Shown: one piece after another, positions 1 through 9,925 of the stretch | How positions within the stretch are numbered: position 1 is the stretch's first letter | Layout of the letters: each line of letters begins with the position of its first letter | NCBI GenBank assembly: GCA_963575745.1 | Contig: CAUYUJ010008602.1 | Span: 361,866 to 425,865, forward strand | Reading direction: 5' to 3' | DNA length: 64,000 nt | Origin: Prorocentrum cordatum | Lineage: Eukaryota > Sar > Dinophyceae > Prorocentrales > Prorocentraceae | Position numbers and translations under genes: made by a program | Notes under the pieces: model-generated | Told to the model about the DNA's origin: nothing | The model's input: only the letters and a program-made list of their open reading frames with translations | The model's database searches: none

Positions 1-2811
1 CTGCGCTGGGATCGCGCTGCCGCCTGGGCGGCACGCCATTCGGCCTCCGCATGCTCCAGCAAGGTGGCCGGGAGCTCCACGTCCGGTCGCAGGTCTGCCA
101 GCGCCGCCCGCCAGACCGCATGGTCGGCGTCGGCCTGCCGCAGCGCCATCAGCGTGGACATCGCGACCTCGCGCGCCGATGGGGCCCTCCGCTGCGCGTG
201 ACGGAGGCCGCGCAGGCGGCGAAGGCGGAGGAGGGCAGCGTCCGCCTGCATATCCGCGGCGTCGCCCCCCCCCCCTCTCGTCGGCGGCCGATCGGCGGCC
301 ACCGTGGCAGCCGCATGGGGCCGGGGCGGAGCTGCTGGGGCTCCGACTCGCCAACCATGCCGCCATGGCCGAGCGGAGCGACTGCCATGCCGCCTCGACG
401 TCGTGCCGCCCCAGCGCGCCGTGGAAGGGCGTGCCGAAGCCAGCGACCACCGTGGCGGCGGCCTCCCGGGCCTCCCGCGCCCCCCAGCCCTCAATGGCAT
501 CGCCGTCGAGACGCTGCACGGGGCGCCTCATGAGCGCTCGCTCCGGGGCCGACGCGCGCAACTCCACCCAGAGGGCCGCGTGGGTGGCGAACCCAAGGTC
601 CCACTGGATGCCGACCCGCTCGACGAGCCCCAACGCCTCCGGATTCGCCAGCACGTAGTCCAGCCTCGATGGGGCCCCATCGGAGGGGATGCACGTAGGG
701 CCAGCCGCCGCCAGGAGGTCCCGCCACCCGGCCATGCCCAGCAGGCCCTCCAGGCCCGACTCGGCGACGTTGCAATTCAGGTCGCCTACCAGCAGCGCGG
801 GCGCCCCGCCTAGGCCCCGGAGCCACTCGAGGCCCTCCAGGATCAGGTCGGCGTTGCGCTCCCGGTCGGTCCGCCCTCCAGCGTACCCATAGACGTTGAG
901 GAGGTGGACGGCACGATTCCCTCCCAGGTGAAGTGCCAGGTGCTGGAGGCGGCCCGGGTGCCGGCCAGAGAGGCCCGACATGGCCTCGGCCCGGGCTGAA
1001 CAACTGCCGGGCGCGTGTGCGGCAGCCAGGAGGTGCTCGCCATCCTGCTCTGGGCCCAGGTGCAGCCGCATCCCGCGGGCACGCGCTGCAGCGGCCGCCG
1101 CCGCCGCCTCCAGCTTCGGAATGCGGGCCTCCTGCATGCACCACACGACGGCCTGCGCTGCCAGCGCGCCGCGCCAGCTCGCGCTCCAGCGAGTCACATT
1201 GGCCACGAGCACCTTGACCGTGCGGCCTGGGCCAGGGCGCCGCGCCTCCCCGACCCTGACCCCCCTCCAAGGGCTCAGCAGCCTGGGATCCCGGAGGGGC
1301 CGGAGCAGCGCCAGCAGCCCCGCGACGCATCCGCAGCTCGCACTCGTGCGATCGCGGCCCGGGCGGTTGCCGGGAGCCTCGCCCGGCAACCTCATGCGGG
1401 TGGCGGCCCGGGCGGCGGCCAGCAGCAGCCCCGCGGCACATCCGCAGCTTGCACTTGAGCTATTCGGGTCCTCCACGGCACCACTCACCTGCACGCCCTG
1501 GCTGCTGCAGGGTGCCCGACGCCGACGGCTGCGCGAGCGAGGCACCATTATGCACCGCCAGGTGCCGCTGCGGCAAGGCGCGCGCATCGCCGCAAGGGCA
1601 GAGTCCGCTGCCCGGCCGGCAGGTGCGCGGGCTGGGCGAAGAGCGGAATGCGGGCCTCTGGGGAGCCTCCGCGGTCCGTGGAACGGGAGCGGTCGCCGTC
1701 TTCGGACCCCGCCCGGAGCGGGGAGTACCATCGCGCAGCCCTCGCGCCTGCGGAGGCCGCGCGCCGCCTGCCGCTGCCGAGCGGAGCCGGCGGAGGTCCG
1801 GCCTCCCCAGGAGCATCGGCGGCAGGCATGCGCGCATCGGCCGGCGCCGCAGCCGCCGCGCCTCCGTGCAGCCCTGATTCGCCGCCTGGGCCTGCCGCCG
1901 CCACCGCACCACCGGCAGGCCCAACAAGCCCTGCGCCACCTGGCGGCGCCGCCAACACCCCGCGAAGCTGCGCCAGCAGAGCGACCACCGCGGCCTGTGC
2001 GGCGGGGGACGCCGCGGCCGCCATCGCCTCGAAGGCCGCATCGAGCCCTCCCCCGGCCAGGCGCGCTGGGCCCGCCTGCGGGCGCAGCGGCTCCTCCAGC
2101 GGCGGCCTCGGCCTGCACCGCCACCAGCGCCTGCTGGGCGGCCGCCTCCTCGGCCTCGGCGTGCACCGCCTGGGCCTCCATCGCCGCGGCAGCCTGGACA
2201 GCCTGATCGGCCACCTCCTGCGCGTCCAGGGCGGCCTGCCGCGCCTTCTGGGCCGCCGCGGACCGCGTGCGCAGGGAGTCCACCGCCGACTGCAGCCTGC
2301 GCTCGAGCGGCCGGGCAGCCCGCTCTGCTTCCACAATGGCTGCCGCCTCCGCCTCCAACTGCACCACGGTGGCGGCGCACTCCGGGAACGGCTGGAAGGC
2401 GGCGATGCGGGCCCGTAGGCCTGCGAGGCGCTCCGCAGCCGTCGGCGCCGCTGCCGGAGCGGGGTCGCGAGGGGCTTCCGCCGACTGCGGCCCTGCCGCC
2501 GCCGCCTGAGCCGCGCCTGGGGGTGCCCCCGCGGCACCCGCCACCTGCGCCCAGGTCCGCCCAGCAGCAGCCGCCGGAGGAGGGCGCGCCGCTCCGGGGG
2601 GCGGCGTGTTCCCTACGGCAGCGCGCGGGCCACGGCGGCCACATGCACGGCAGGCAGTCCGACAAGCCCAATTGTCGGCAACCCCGCAGGAGCAGCCCCA
2701 CAGAGGCAGCCGCGGGCCCTCCGGAGCCTTGCGTTCCTGCCCCTGCTTCTGCTGCTTCTGCTGCTGCCGCTGCTGCCTCTGCTGCCCCCCGCCGCCCCCC
2801 AGCCCAGGCAT
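1..2811 (-). pseudogene. Retroelement polyprotein: RanBP2-like zinc finger, coiled coil, EEP endonuclease (frameshifted)
   Basis: The zinc finger at 2700..2626 shows W-x-C-x-C-G, then N-W, R and two further Cys, as in RanBP2-type fingers. The EEP domain carries GDLN at 786..775 (metal-binding Asp/Asn), RLDYVL at 666..649 and ATHAALW near 590..570, where the last His sits in the place of the catalytic His. Upstream, 'VANVTRWSASW' near 1210..1170 and 'QEARI' near 1135 match the N-terminal strand and metal-binding Glu of the fold. The frame slips between 2100 and 2040, returns by about 1440, and slips again near the C/G run at 266..276. The segment 250..1 reads well only in the shifted frame ('RLRRLRGLRHAQ', then 'MALRQADADHAVWRAL'). 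Start at 2811 is the first ATG after the in-frame stop at 2847..2845. Cleavage of host DNA for target-primed insertion is the known family role; this copy is probably inactive. Confidence 0.68.
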
Positions 2812-2939
2812 CCCAGCAGCCCGGCATGCGGCCTCGCGCGCGGATTACCCTACGCGCGGGCCGGGGGGGCGGCGCCACTGAGCCAGACAGGCAACGGGGC
2901 TCGCACCCCCTTTGGACCCCAGACGGGGTCCAAGTGAGG

Positions 2940-2961
2940 CTTGAGCCAAAATGGCTACGGA
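2940..2961 (-). other. Genomic relic of the dinoflagellate spliced leader
   Basis: The minus strand reads TCCGTAGCCATTTTGG followed by CTCAAG, which is the conserved 22-nt dinoflagellate spliced leader (first base variable) with no mismatch. No splice donor GT follows it and no SL-RNA gene body is seen, so this is a leader reverse-transcribed with an mRNA rather than an SL RNA gene. It marks the 5' boundary of the retroelement to its left. Confidence 0.9.
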
Positions 2962-3465
2962 CCCCTGAGACAACAGCACACCCCGCCCGTACCGGCGCCG
3001 GTACAGCTCAACCTGTGCTCTTGGGGACCCACCCGCTCTGGTCCGGTTCGCCGTCACGGCACCACCACTTCCAGTGCACTCCATCTTTCTTTCCTCGCTG
3101 GCGATGCTCACCACGCCAGCGGGTTCCCCCCCCACTCAGTGGCCTTGCCGTGCCGGCACGCGCTGGCTCACAGTCGCTCGGTTACCCCCTGGCACTGTGA
3201 CGTGGTCTGACTGGGGCTGGCCATGGTGCAGAGTGGTTCAGCCTTCCGCAGCAGGTGCAGTCCTACAGGTCCACCTTCAGCCTCCCCAGGTGCGTTGCAC
3301 CACGGCTCACGACTGCTCAGCCTGTCTGGCTAGCTCAGGTCGTCCGCTCGGAGCCTGGCGCCACATTGGCGACTCACTCCAATGGCCATCACGTCTTCAC
3401 CAAGCACGAAGGACTTGCCCATCGTGGACCGCGTCCCCTCTGTGCGGGTTGTGCCTTGGCCGCTT
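2962..3465. other. GC-rich stretch with no recognised gene
   Basis: Overlapping frames are open on both strands but show no recognised motif. Perfect simple repeats are absent. Confidence 0.4.
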
Positions 3466-3778
3466 GAATTCCGTGACATTTTGTCCTGTGCACTTGCCCG
3501 AGCTTGCAGTGCGCCGTGCAGTTGAGGTTCACCCGTCAGCCCGCAGCTGTCTGAGTGGGCCGGCCGGCCTGCGCCTGTCTTAGCTAATTCGCCTAGTTCG
3601 CGTCCTGGGTTTTGCTTTCGCCGCCTGACCGTCGTCTCGCGACCGCGACCGAAAAAGTATCCCCACCAGCGTAGTCCCGCTGGTGGGGACAACTAGGCTC
3701 TTGCGCGGCCCGCTCGGACCTTACTCGCCGCTGGCGCCCTCGCCTGCGGTTGGGACAAAAAGTATCCCCACCAGCCCA
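3466..3778 (+). repeat. Dispersed repeat ending in GTATCCCCACCAGCCCAT, copy 1
   Basis: It aligns by eye with 10581..10820: both start with GAATTCC-GACATTTTG-like sequence, share TAGCTAATT, then TCGCCGCCTG, and end in A5-6 GTATCCCCACCAGC. In this copy the last ~110 bases are duplicated (endings near 3670 and 3775). The end is a likely element terminus, but no target duplication is clear. Confidence 0.6.
3660..3689. repeat. Perfect 11-bp hairpin in the dispersed-repeat tail
   Basis: TCCCCACCAGC and its exact reverse complement GCTGGTGGGGA flank an 8-base loop GTAGTCCC. It lies at the first of two adjacent repeat ends. Confidence 0.8.
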
Positions 3779-4124
3779 TTCAGAGACTCTGACTTTGAGA
3801 GCTGACGGGAAAAGGGACGAAGAGACACATCTAGTGAAACAAAGCGACCAACCAGGTTGAACAGAGAGATCTCTGGGAGCAAGGGGGGGGCCTTGAAAAG
3901 CCTCTTTGGGCCATCCCTGGGGGCGGCGTGGGGGCGAGGGGAGCTCTGCAGCCTTCTTGGAGCTCTCTTGGGGGCCTTTTGGGAGCCCTGGAAGGCCTCT
4001 TGGGGCTGTCGTGGAGGGTGTCGGTGAAAAGAGGGAGGCGCTAACGTTAAGTCGTTGTGTTTGTTTACATCGCGATGGGGTCCTGGCACCCCCTTCTCCC
4101 CCAGGTCAAAATCGATCCCCTGGC

Positions 4125-4185
4125 CTGTCCTGGCGCGCCCCCGGACCAAAATTCCGAGGCGGATCCAGCCGTGCATGCGCGAAGA
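4125..4185 (+). repeat. R3 dispersed repeat, weak copy
   Basis: 'GACCAAAATTCCGAGGCG' followed by GATCCAGCCGTG resembles the clearer R3 copies at 12397, 18485 and 48235. This copy diverges after ~50 bases. Confidence 0.35.
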
Positions 4186-4404
4186 CACCCAAACGATCAG
4201 AAGTTTCGATCCTCAAAGTCCGAGCCTCGACTGAGCGGAAGAATGCCAGATCACATAAGAAATCAACATCCGATCTTTATGCACCAACTTTCTGCTGCTG
4301 TTTTCTCCCACCGGATCGACCTGTGGGGACCCTGGGGCCCGAAACCAGGCAACAAAAACGCCAAGCGCCAAGAAAACGCAACGCCCGGCTCTCATCAGGA
4401 GGGA

Positions 4405-4540
4405 GACCGGAAAATATGGGTAAATATATGAAGTGTGTGTGTGGGGGGGAAGGACGGAAATCCAGAGAACATGAAGAAATAAAGTAGGTCTTGGGATCTG
4501 CGTGTGGCGCGTGTCCCTGGGCCCCTTCATCCCAGGGCGC
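4405..4540 (+). repeat. R2 dispersed repeat, diverged copy
   Basis: It shares GGAAAATATGGG, a G-run, GAAATCCAGA-like sequence and the terminal CCTGGGCCCCTTCATCC with the better R2 copies (7966..8130 and 42575..42745). Confidence 0.5.
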
Positions 4541-4598
4541 CTCGAGGGTCGAGGGAAACACTGCAAACTGGAGGGTTTCTCCAAAGGGCTTAGGCGAC

Positions 4599-4835
4599 CC
4601 CCCTCCTCCTCCTCCTCCTCCTCCTCCTCCTCCTCCTCCTCCTCCTCCTCCTCCTCCTCCTCCTCCTCCTCCTCCTCCTCCTCCTCCTCCTCCATCTCCA
4701 TCTCCATCTCCATCTCCATCTCCATCTCCATCTCCATCTCCATCTCCATCTCCATCTCCATCTCCATCTCCCTCCTCCTCCACCTCCTCCACCTCCTCCT
4801 CCTCCTCCTCCTCCTCCTCCTCTGGATGCGGAGGA
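4599..4835 (+). repeat. (CCT)n tract with internal (CCATCT)n
   Basis: About 90 bases of CCT repeat, then about 13 copies of CCATCT (about 4692..4770), then CCT again. All reading frames stay open, giving false poly-Pro, poly-Ser and poly-Glu frames. Confidence 0.95.
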
Positions 4836-4855
4836 AGCGACGCACCCCTCTGGAT

Positions 4856-4917
4856 GCGGAGGAGGAGGAGGAGGAGGAGGAGGAGGAGGAGGAGGAGGAG
4901 GAGGAGGAGGAGGAGGA
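4856..4917 (+). repeat. (GGA)n tract
   Basis: A purine-only triplet run 20 bases after the opposite-strand (CCT)n tract, so the two could pair as a large hairpin. Confidence 0.95.
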
Positions 4918-5170
4918 CGCGCGCCTGTTCTACAGTACCCTTCTGGCCTCGCCTCTGCGGCCCGTCCTTTGCCGTTTGCACTGGTCGCCAGTCGCCCCGG
5001 AAATCCCCACTTTGGCCTCCAAGGGTCTTGCGCCCTTACCCCCCGTCCTTGATATACGCTTCCCGTGTAAAGCCTTGGAAAGCATGCATTCTCAAGGCCC
5101 GAATCCCGATCGTCGAACCTTGAGCAGCTTATCGGCCACGCGCCGAGAGGGGTAGGGAAAGGGGGGAGGG

Positions 5171-5300
5171 CTTCTCAGAAGCACCCCTGCTTCTCAGAAG
5201 GCGCGGGCCTTGTCTGTAGATGTCGGCGCCGTCCAAGAAGCGGCCTCCACCTAAGAAGCCTTCCCCCTCCCCCTACCCTCCTTGTGCGCGCCGTCACAGC
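5171..5300 (+). repeat. R7 dispersed repeat (CTTCTCAGAAG family)
   Basis: It shares CTTCTCAGAAGCACCCCTGC, GGCGCGGGCC, TAGATGT and CCTTGTGCGCGCCG with 35520..35720 and 35905..35985. Confidence 0.55.
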
Positions 5301-5730
5301 TCAGGGCTGCGAGACGCTGGATGCCTCTGCACGTGTTTGGTAGTTGCATGCCTCTGGATGCCCGTTCCGGACCTGGGGCCGGAGAAGTCCATCTGGAATG
5401 AAGCTTTGCAGGATGGGCCCCGGGGGGGATCCGGGCCCAATATGCCCGGAGGCCCCAGGGGGCCACGATGACGACGACGACGACGGCGACGAGCCAAAAC
5501 GCCTGGGAGCCCCGAGGCTCGACATTCGATTCCTCCGACTCGCTTCGAGCTCGAGCTCGATCGATTTCGAGTTCGATCCGATCCGACCTCGGATCCCGAT
5601 TTGGAAGTTCGGTGTCTCGATGGAGGCCTCCCCGGCCTGCCAGTGTTAGCCGGCTCGGCTTCTCCCGGCTAGGTTGCCGATTTTCGCCGATCCGATTCAT
5701 GTCGATCGCCAGTGCGACTTCTCTCAGGAG

Positions 5731-5773
5731 GAGAAGGAACACGCAGACACAATGAATCGTCGATCCCCAGGTA
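5731..5773 (+). repeat. R2 dispersed repeat, left half of a split copy
   Basis: It contains ACGCAGACACAATGAATCGT and ends at CCCAGGTA. The right half resumes at 6625 after the inserted element. Confidence 0.75.
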
Positions 5774-6024
5774 AGAGAGAGCGTGATCCACTGCCGCTTT
5801 ACTGTGGAAAATTGCCGCCCTTTTCCTCCAGAACCCGGGGTTCCCCCCCCCCCCCCGAAAATGCTCCCCCCTGTCCCGGCAAAACCCCCCCCCTTCCCTA
5901 ACCCCTCCCCCCCCCCTTCGAACTCGAAAATCGGGGGGGGTCACTACCGGTTCGAACCCCCCCCCCCCTCCCCCCTCGAAAACCGGAGGGGGGGGTCACT
6001 ACCGGTTCGAACCACTGAGCTGTC

Positions 6025-6366
6025 CCACTGTTCCCACCACTGTCCCCACTGTCCCTACCACTGTCCCCACTGTAACTGTCCCTGTCCCATTGTCCCACCG
6101 CCGTCCTCGCCACCGCCTTCACCACTGTCCCCACCACCACTGTACCCTCCACTGTCCCACTGTTTCCACCACATTCCCACTGTCCCCACACCACTGTCCC
6201 CACCACCACCGTCCCCACCACTGTCCACTGTCCCCACTGTTCCCACCATTGTCCCTCACCATTGTCCCCACCACTACCGTCCCCACCACTGTCCCACTGT
6301 CCCCACCACTGTCCCGCTGTCCCCTCACCACTGTCCCCACCACCACCGTCCCCACCACTGTCCGCA
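6025..6366 (+). repeat. CCCCACCACTGT minisatellite
   Basis: Degenerate 9-12-bp units of CCACTGTCCC type inside the 851-bp element. Confidence 0.85.
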
Positions 6367-6369
6367 CCC

Positions 6370-6600
6370 CCCCTCGGTTTTCGAGGGGGGGGGGGGGGGG
6401 TTCGAACCGGTAGTGACCCCCCCCGGTTTTCGAGTTCGAGGGGGGGGGGGGTTCGAACGGTAGTGACCCCCCCCCTTTTCATAATGAAGTGGGGGGGGGG
6501 GGGGAAGGGGTTCGAACCGGTAGTGACCCCCCCCCAGTTTTCCGGAGGGGGGTGGGGCGGGAGAGGTTCGAACCGGTAGTGACCCCCCCCGGTTTTCCGC
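6370..6600 (+). repeat. Four direct repeats of G-run plus TTCGAACCGGTAGTGACC
   Basis: Units of ~55 bases consist of a G-run, TTCGAACCGGTAGTGACC, a C-run and GGTTTTC. Oppositely arranged copies lie at 5930..6015, so the element interior is itself partly palindromic. Confidence 0.75.
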
Positions 6601-6624
6601 CAGCAGCGGTAGAACACGCTCTTT

Positions 6625-6760
6625 CCCAGGTAAGTATGGGAAAATATGGGAAGTGTGGGGAGGGAAAGACGAAAATCAAGAAAATATGATGAGATATTGG
6701 GAATCTTGGGATTTGTGTGTAATTATCTATTCGTGTTTCCCTGGGCCTCTTCATTATCGA
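6625..6760 (+). repeat. R2 dispersed repeat, right half of the split copy
   Basis: It begins CCCAGGTAAGTATGGGAAAA and ends in CCCTGGGCCTCTTCATT, in register with the other R2 copies. Confidence 0.75.
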
Positions 6761-7220
6761 GTCGATCGTGGGCTCTCCTGCCCCCGCCCCAGGGTTCCGA
6801 GAAGCTGCCCCAAGTCACTGCATTCGCGGCCCTGTGGCCCCAAGCAAGAGCCTCTGGAGGCCGAAGGCTGCAACCAACCTTGAGGCACGACGTCGCGAAG
6901 GCACTGCAAACGACCAGAGCCATAGACCCTTTCTTTCTGCAGCACTTTTCGAGCTGGATCGACCTGCGATATGGCCCCACAGGCTGTGCAAAGACGCCCA
7001 TTGTGAAACAACTGCCATGCCCAGATCTCAGGAAAGTCCTTCCGTCGCGAGGTTGTCCCTGGGCCCCTGAGTGCCGCGAGCAGCCGCCCCTGAGGGCCGA
7101 CCCTTCAGAATATGGCATTTGGGGTGCTCAGACGTACGTGCAGTGTTTCGCCTCGCTTCTAGGGCCCCGGCCCCCCCGCGCCGACCCTCAAGGGTCCCGC
7201 TCTGGCGGACATGCGCGTCT

Positions 7221-7420
7221 GGACGCCCGAAATGGGTACGGAAAGAATGGGCACAATGCCCAACAGCAGTTCTTGTTCGTTTTGAACCGGACTCGCCGTC
7301 CGCGCCGCCGCGGCCTGTGTCCATTCGAGACAGAAGGCCGCCTGCTCAACAGCGGCCGCTGTTGGTTTGGGACAACATTTGTTGTTGGGCATTTGTTGTT
7401 GGGCATTGTTGTCGGGCGCC
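7221..7420. mobile_element. MITE-like element, copy 1 (right end decayed)
   Basis: The left 41 bases (7221..7261) are the exact reverse complement of the right end of the copy at 59711..59917. The interiors align over most of their length (CAACAGCAGTTC, GGCCTGTGTCCATT, GACAGAAGGCCGCC, GTTTGGGACAACATTTGTTG). An internal deletion has removed most of the right terminal repeat. No coding capacity. Confidence 0.7.
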
Positions 7421-7423
7421 CAG

Positions 7424-7604
7424 AGCGCGCTTCGCTTCGCGTCGCCCCGAGGGCCGCGAGCAGCTGCCCCGCGCGCACGAGGGCGCCGCCGACACCGCCG
7501 GCGATGCCGCCGCGAGGCCGCCGGGACCGCCGCGCCTCGAGCGGCAGGTGAGCCTCGTGCAGCGCCGCACGCTCGAGGCCTTCGAGGCCCAGCGCTTCGT
7601 CCAG
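7424..7604 (+). CDS. Candidate internal exon of the UBA-domain gene
   Basis: The frame reads 'GREQLPRAHEGAADTAGDAA' near its middle and 'LVQRRTLEAFEAQRFVQ' at the end; third codon positions in the latter part are almost all G or C. It ends at CAG followed by GCGAGG, a plausible GC-type donor as known in dinoflagellates, in phase 0. CAG|GTGAGC at 7546 is an earlier alternative donor. The left boundary is uncertain; CAG at 7421..7423 is one option and abuts a MITE. Linking it to the exon at 13159 is inference from matching phase and codon use. The product segment looks helical. Confidence 0.4.
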
Positions 7605-7629
7605 GCGAGGCGCCCCCCCCCCCCCCCCT

Positions 7630-7855
7630 CACAGAGCACCTCGTCCTCCTCCTCCTCCTCCTCCTCCTCCTCCTCCTCCTCCTCTCCTCCTCCTCCTCCC
7701 TCCTCCTCCTCCTCCTCCTCCTCCTCCTCCTCCTCCTCCCTCCTCCTCCTCCTCCTCCCCTCCTCCTCTCCTCCTCCTCCTCCTCCTCCTCCTCCTCCTC
7801 CTCCTCCTCCTCCTCCTCCTCCTCCTCCTCCTCCCTCCTCCTCGTCCTCCTCCTC
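7630..7855 (+). repeat. (CTC)n microsatellite
   Basis: Pyrimidine-only triplet tract with a few one-base slips that switch it among poly-Ser, poly-Leu and poly-Pro frames. Confidence 0.95.
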
Positions 7856-7965
7856 CACTGCAGCGTGCTCGCACCAGGGGTCTGCGCCCAGTTTCGAGCC
7901 CTGAGGCCATGGCAGATCGACCGGGGCTGACAGGTGCGGCAGAAAGACAGGGTCCAGGGCTCCTT

Positions 7966-8130
7966 CAGGAGGGGAGAAAACACACAGACACAATGAATCG
8001 TCGGTTCCCGAGAAAGTATAGGAAAACATGGGAGGTAGGGGGGAAGACAAAAACCCAGAAAATATTGGAAAATATGGGGAATCCTGTTATTGATGTGTAT
8101 TTATTTGTGTGTCCTTGAGCCCCTTGACTC
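7966..8130 (+). repeat. R2 dispersed repeat, well-preserved copy
   Basis: Holds CACACAGACACAATGAATCG, GGAAAACATGGG, AAAACCCAGAAAATATTGG and GTGTATTTATTTGTGTG. Best matched by 42575..42745. Confidence 0.75.
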
Positions 8131-8149
8131 CTGTCGTGGTGTGTTCACG

Positions 8150-8290
8150 CGGTGCTGCATGTTTCCCAGCCATCCTGTGGTGTCGGGTCTTCGCTTTGAA
8201 AGGACAGTCCCCGCGTTCTTCTCCTCTCCTCCTCATCCCCCTCCTCACTCCTCCCACGCCTGCTTCTGCCCTGCACATGCCCTCATCTCA
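8150..8290 (+). repeat. Head module of satellite composite A
   Basis: CCATCCTGTGGTGTCGGGTC, CTTCG-TTTGAA and a CTC-rich stretch precede the 90-bp array. The same module precedes array C (16650..16770), and is found inverted at 21145..21245 and 58410..58530. Confidence 0.65.
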
Positions 8291-9925
8291 TCACCATCAT
8301 GCGTACCCGCACCCGATTCGGCCCACCTCTCACATGTTTCGTGGCTCCAAAGGGACCCAAACACCGAAGGCCCCAGCGGCACGGTCCGCATGGCATACCC
8401 GAAACCGATTCAATCACCCCTCAAACGTTTCGTGGCCCCACAGGGGGCTCCACCGAAGGCCCCAGCGGCAGGGTCCGCATGGCGCACCCGCAACCGACTG
8501 AACACGCCCCTCACACGCTTCGTGGCCTCATCGGGAGCTCCACCGAAGGCCCCAGCGGGTTGGTCGGCATAGCGTACCCGCATCGATTCGACACCCTTTA
8601 CACGCTTCGTCGCCCCATAGGGGGCTTTACCCTGCACGGCGTATCCTCACTCGATTCGGCACACCCCTCACACGTTTCGTGGCCCCACAGGGGGCTCGAT
8701 CCAAGGCCCCAGCGGCAGGGTCCGCATGGCGCACCCGCACCCAATTCGGCAAACCCCTCACATGTACATAGGCCCATAGGGAGTTCCACCGGAGGCCCCA
8801 GCGGCAGAGTCCGCACGGCGCATCCGCACCCGATTCGGCACACCCCTCACACGCTTCGCGGCCCAAGAGGGAGCTCCGCCGAAAGCCCCAGCGGCAGGGT
8901 CCGCATGGCATACCCGCAACTGATTCGGCACACTCCTCACACGGTTCGTGGCCCCAGAGGGAGCTCCACCGAAGGCCCCAGCGGCAAGGTCCGCATGGCG
9001 CACCCGCACCCGATTCAACACATCCCTCATACGTCTCGTGGGCCCATAGGGAGCTCCACCGAAGGCCCCAGCGGCAGGGTCCGCATGGCGCACCCGCACC
9101 CGATTCTGCACACCCCTCACACGTTCCGCGGCCCCGAAGGACGCTCCACCGAAGGCCCCAGCGGCAGGATCCGCATGGCATACCCGCTTTCGATTCTGCA
9201 CGCCCCTCACGCGTTCCGCGGCCCCATCGGGAGCTCCGCCGAAGGCCCCAGCGGCAGGGTCCGCATGGCGTACCCGTACCCGATGAGCGCATCCTTCACA
9301 CGTTACGTGTGCCCGATGGGAGCTCCACCGAAGGTCCCAGCGGCAAGGTCCGCATTGCGTACCCGCACCCAATTCGGCAAACCCCTCACACGCTTCGTGG
9401 CCCCGAAGGGAGCTCCGCCGAAGACCCCAGCGGCAAGGTCCGCACGGCGCACCCGCACACTTGCCGGCACACCCCTCACACGTTCCGCGGCCCCGGAGGG
9501 AGCTCCGCCGAAGGCCCTAGCGGCAGGATCCGCATGGCGTACCCGCAACCGATTCGGCACATCCCTCACAGGTTACGTGGGCCCGAAGGGAGCTCCACCG
9601 CAGGTCCCAGCGGCAGAGTCTGCCTCCAGAGCTGCACGGCGCATCCGCACCCGATTCGGCACACCCCTCACACGCTTCGTGGCCCCAAGGGGGGGGCTGC
9701 ATCCGAGGCCCGAGTGGCAGAGGCGCACCCGCTTCTGACTCGGCCCGCCCCTCCGATGTGCCGTGGCCCCACAGGAGGCTCCTCCGAAGGCCCCAGCGGC
9801 AGTGGCGCACCCCGCTTCCGGTTCGGCTCGCCCCCCAGACGTGCCGTGGCCCCACAGGGGGCTCCATCCGAGGCCCGAGCGGCAGGGTCCGCACTGCGCA
9901 CCCGCCCCGTGTGGGCACACCCCAT
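8290..9925 (+). repeat. 90-bp tandem satellite, array A (~18 units)
   Basis: The conserved phrase GGCCCCAGCGGCAGGGTCCG recurs every 89-90 bases (for example 8891, 8981, 9071, 9161, 9251). Each unit also has CACCCCTCACACG and GGGAGCTCCACCGAAGG. Because 90 is divisible by 3, long frames stay open on both strands; I read it as satellite rather than a gene. Confidence 0.9.

Larger units (their letters stand above)
1..2961 (-). mobile_element. 5' half of a degenerate dinoflagellate non-LTR retrotransposon, truncated by the window edge
   Basis: Read on the minus strand from 2961 downward, the element begins with an exact spliced-leader sequence, continues through a ~128-nt leader to an ATG at 2811..2809, and encodes in order a zinc finger (2700..2626), an Ala/Glu-rich coiled coil (about 2420..2100) and an endonuclease/exonuclease/phosphatase (EEP) domain (about 1260..570). 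The frame runs on to base 1, so a reverse transcriptase would be expected beyond the window; it is not seen here. The order ORF1-like zinc finger/coiled coil, then EEP, is that of non-LTR retrotransposons. Frameshifts show decay. The SL at the 5' end suggests the source was a trans-spliced mRNA. Confidence 0.72.
5774..6624. mobile_element. 851-bp non-autonomous element with terminal inverted repeats and 8-bp target duplication
   Basis: CCCAGGTA occurs exactly at 5766..5773 and 6625..6632 on either side. The left end AGAGAGCGTGATCCACTGCC and the reverse complement of the right end (AAAGAGCGTGTTCTACCG) form imperfect terminal inverted repeats. Joining the flanks and keeping one duplication restores the uninterrupted R2 repeat seen at 7966..8130 and 42575..42745, which is an empty-site comparison inside the window. 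The interior holds C- and G-runs, GGTTCGAACCGGTAGTGACC repeats, and a minisatellite with unit CCCCACCACTGT. No transposase is encoded. Confidence 0.75.

Noticed and set aside
2890-2905. A second, truncated SL relic downstream of the exact one (TGTCTGGCTCAG on minus)
   Set aside because: About ten matching bases with indels; chance cannot be excluded.
4213-4981. Long frames through (CCT)n/(GGA)n tracts, here and at 7.6, 11.4, 14.6, 19, 21.5, 24.6, 31.5, 36.2, 44.6 and 61.2 kb
   Set aside because: They encode only poly-Glu, poly-Gly, poly-Arg, poly-Pro, poly-Ser or poly-Leu and are open in all frames of both strands, as expected for a stop-free triplet repeat.
8299-9738. 480-residue frame with a 30-residue repeat (GPSGRVRMAHPHPIRHTPHT type)
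   Set aside because: The 90-bp satellite is stop-free on both strands and divisible by three, and occasional 89-base units break the frame. Similar arrays B-D are out of frame.
8290-9925. CRISPR-like appearance of regular repeats
   Set aside because: Units are contiguous with no unique spacers, and the genome is eukaryotic.
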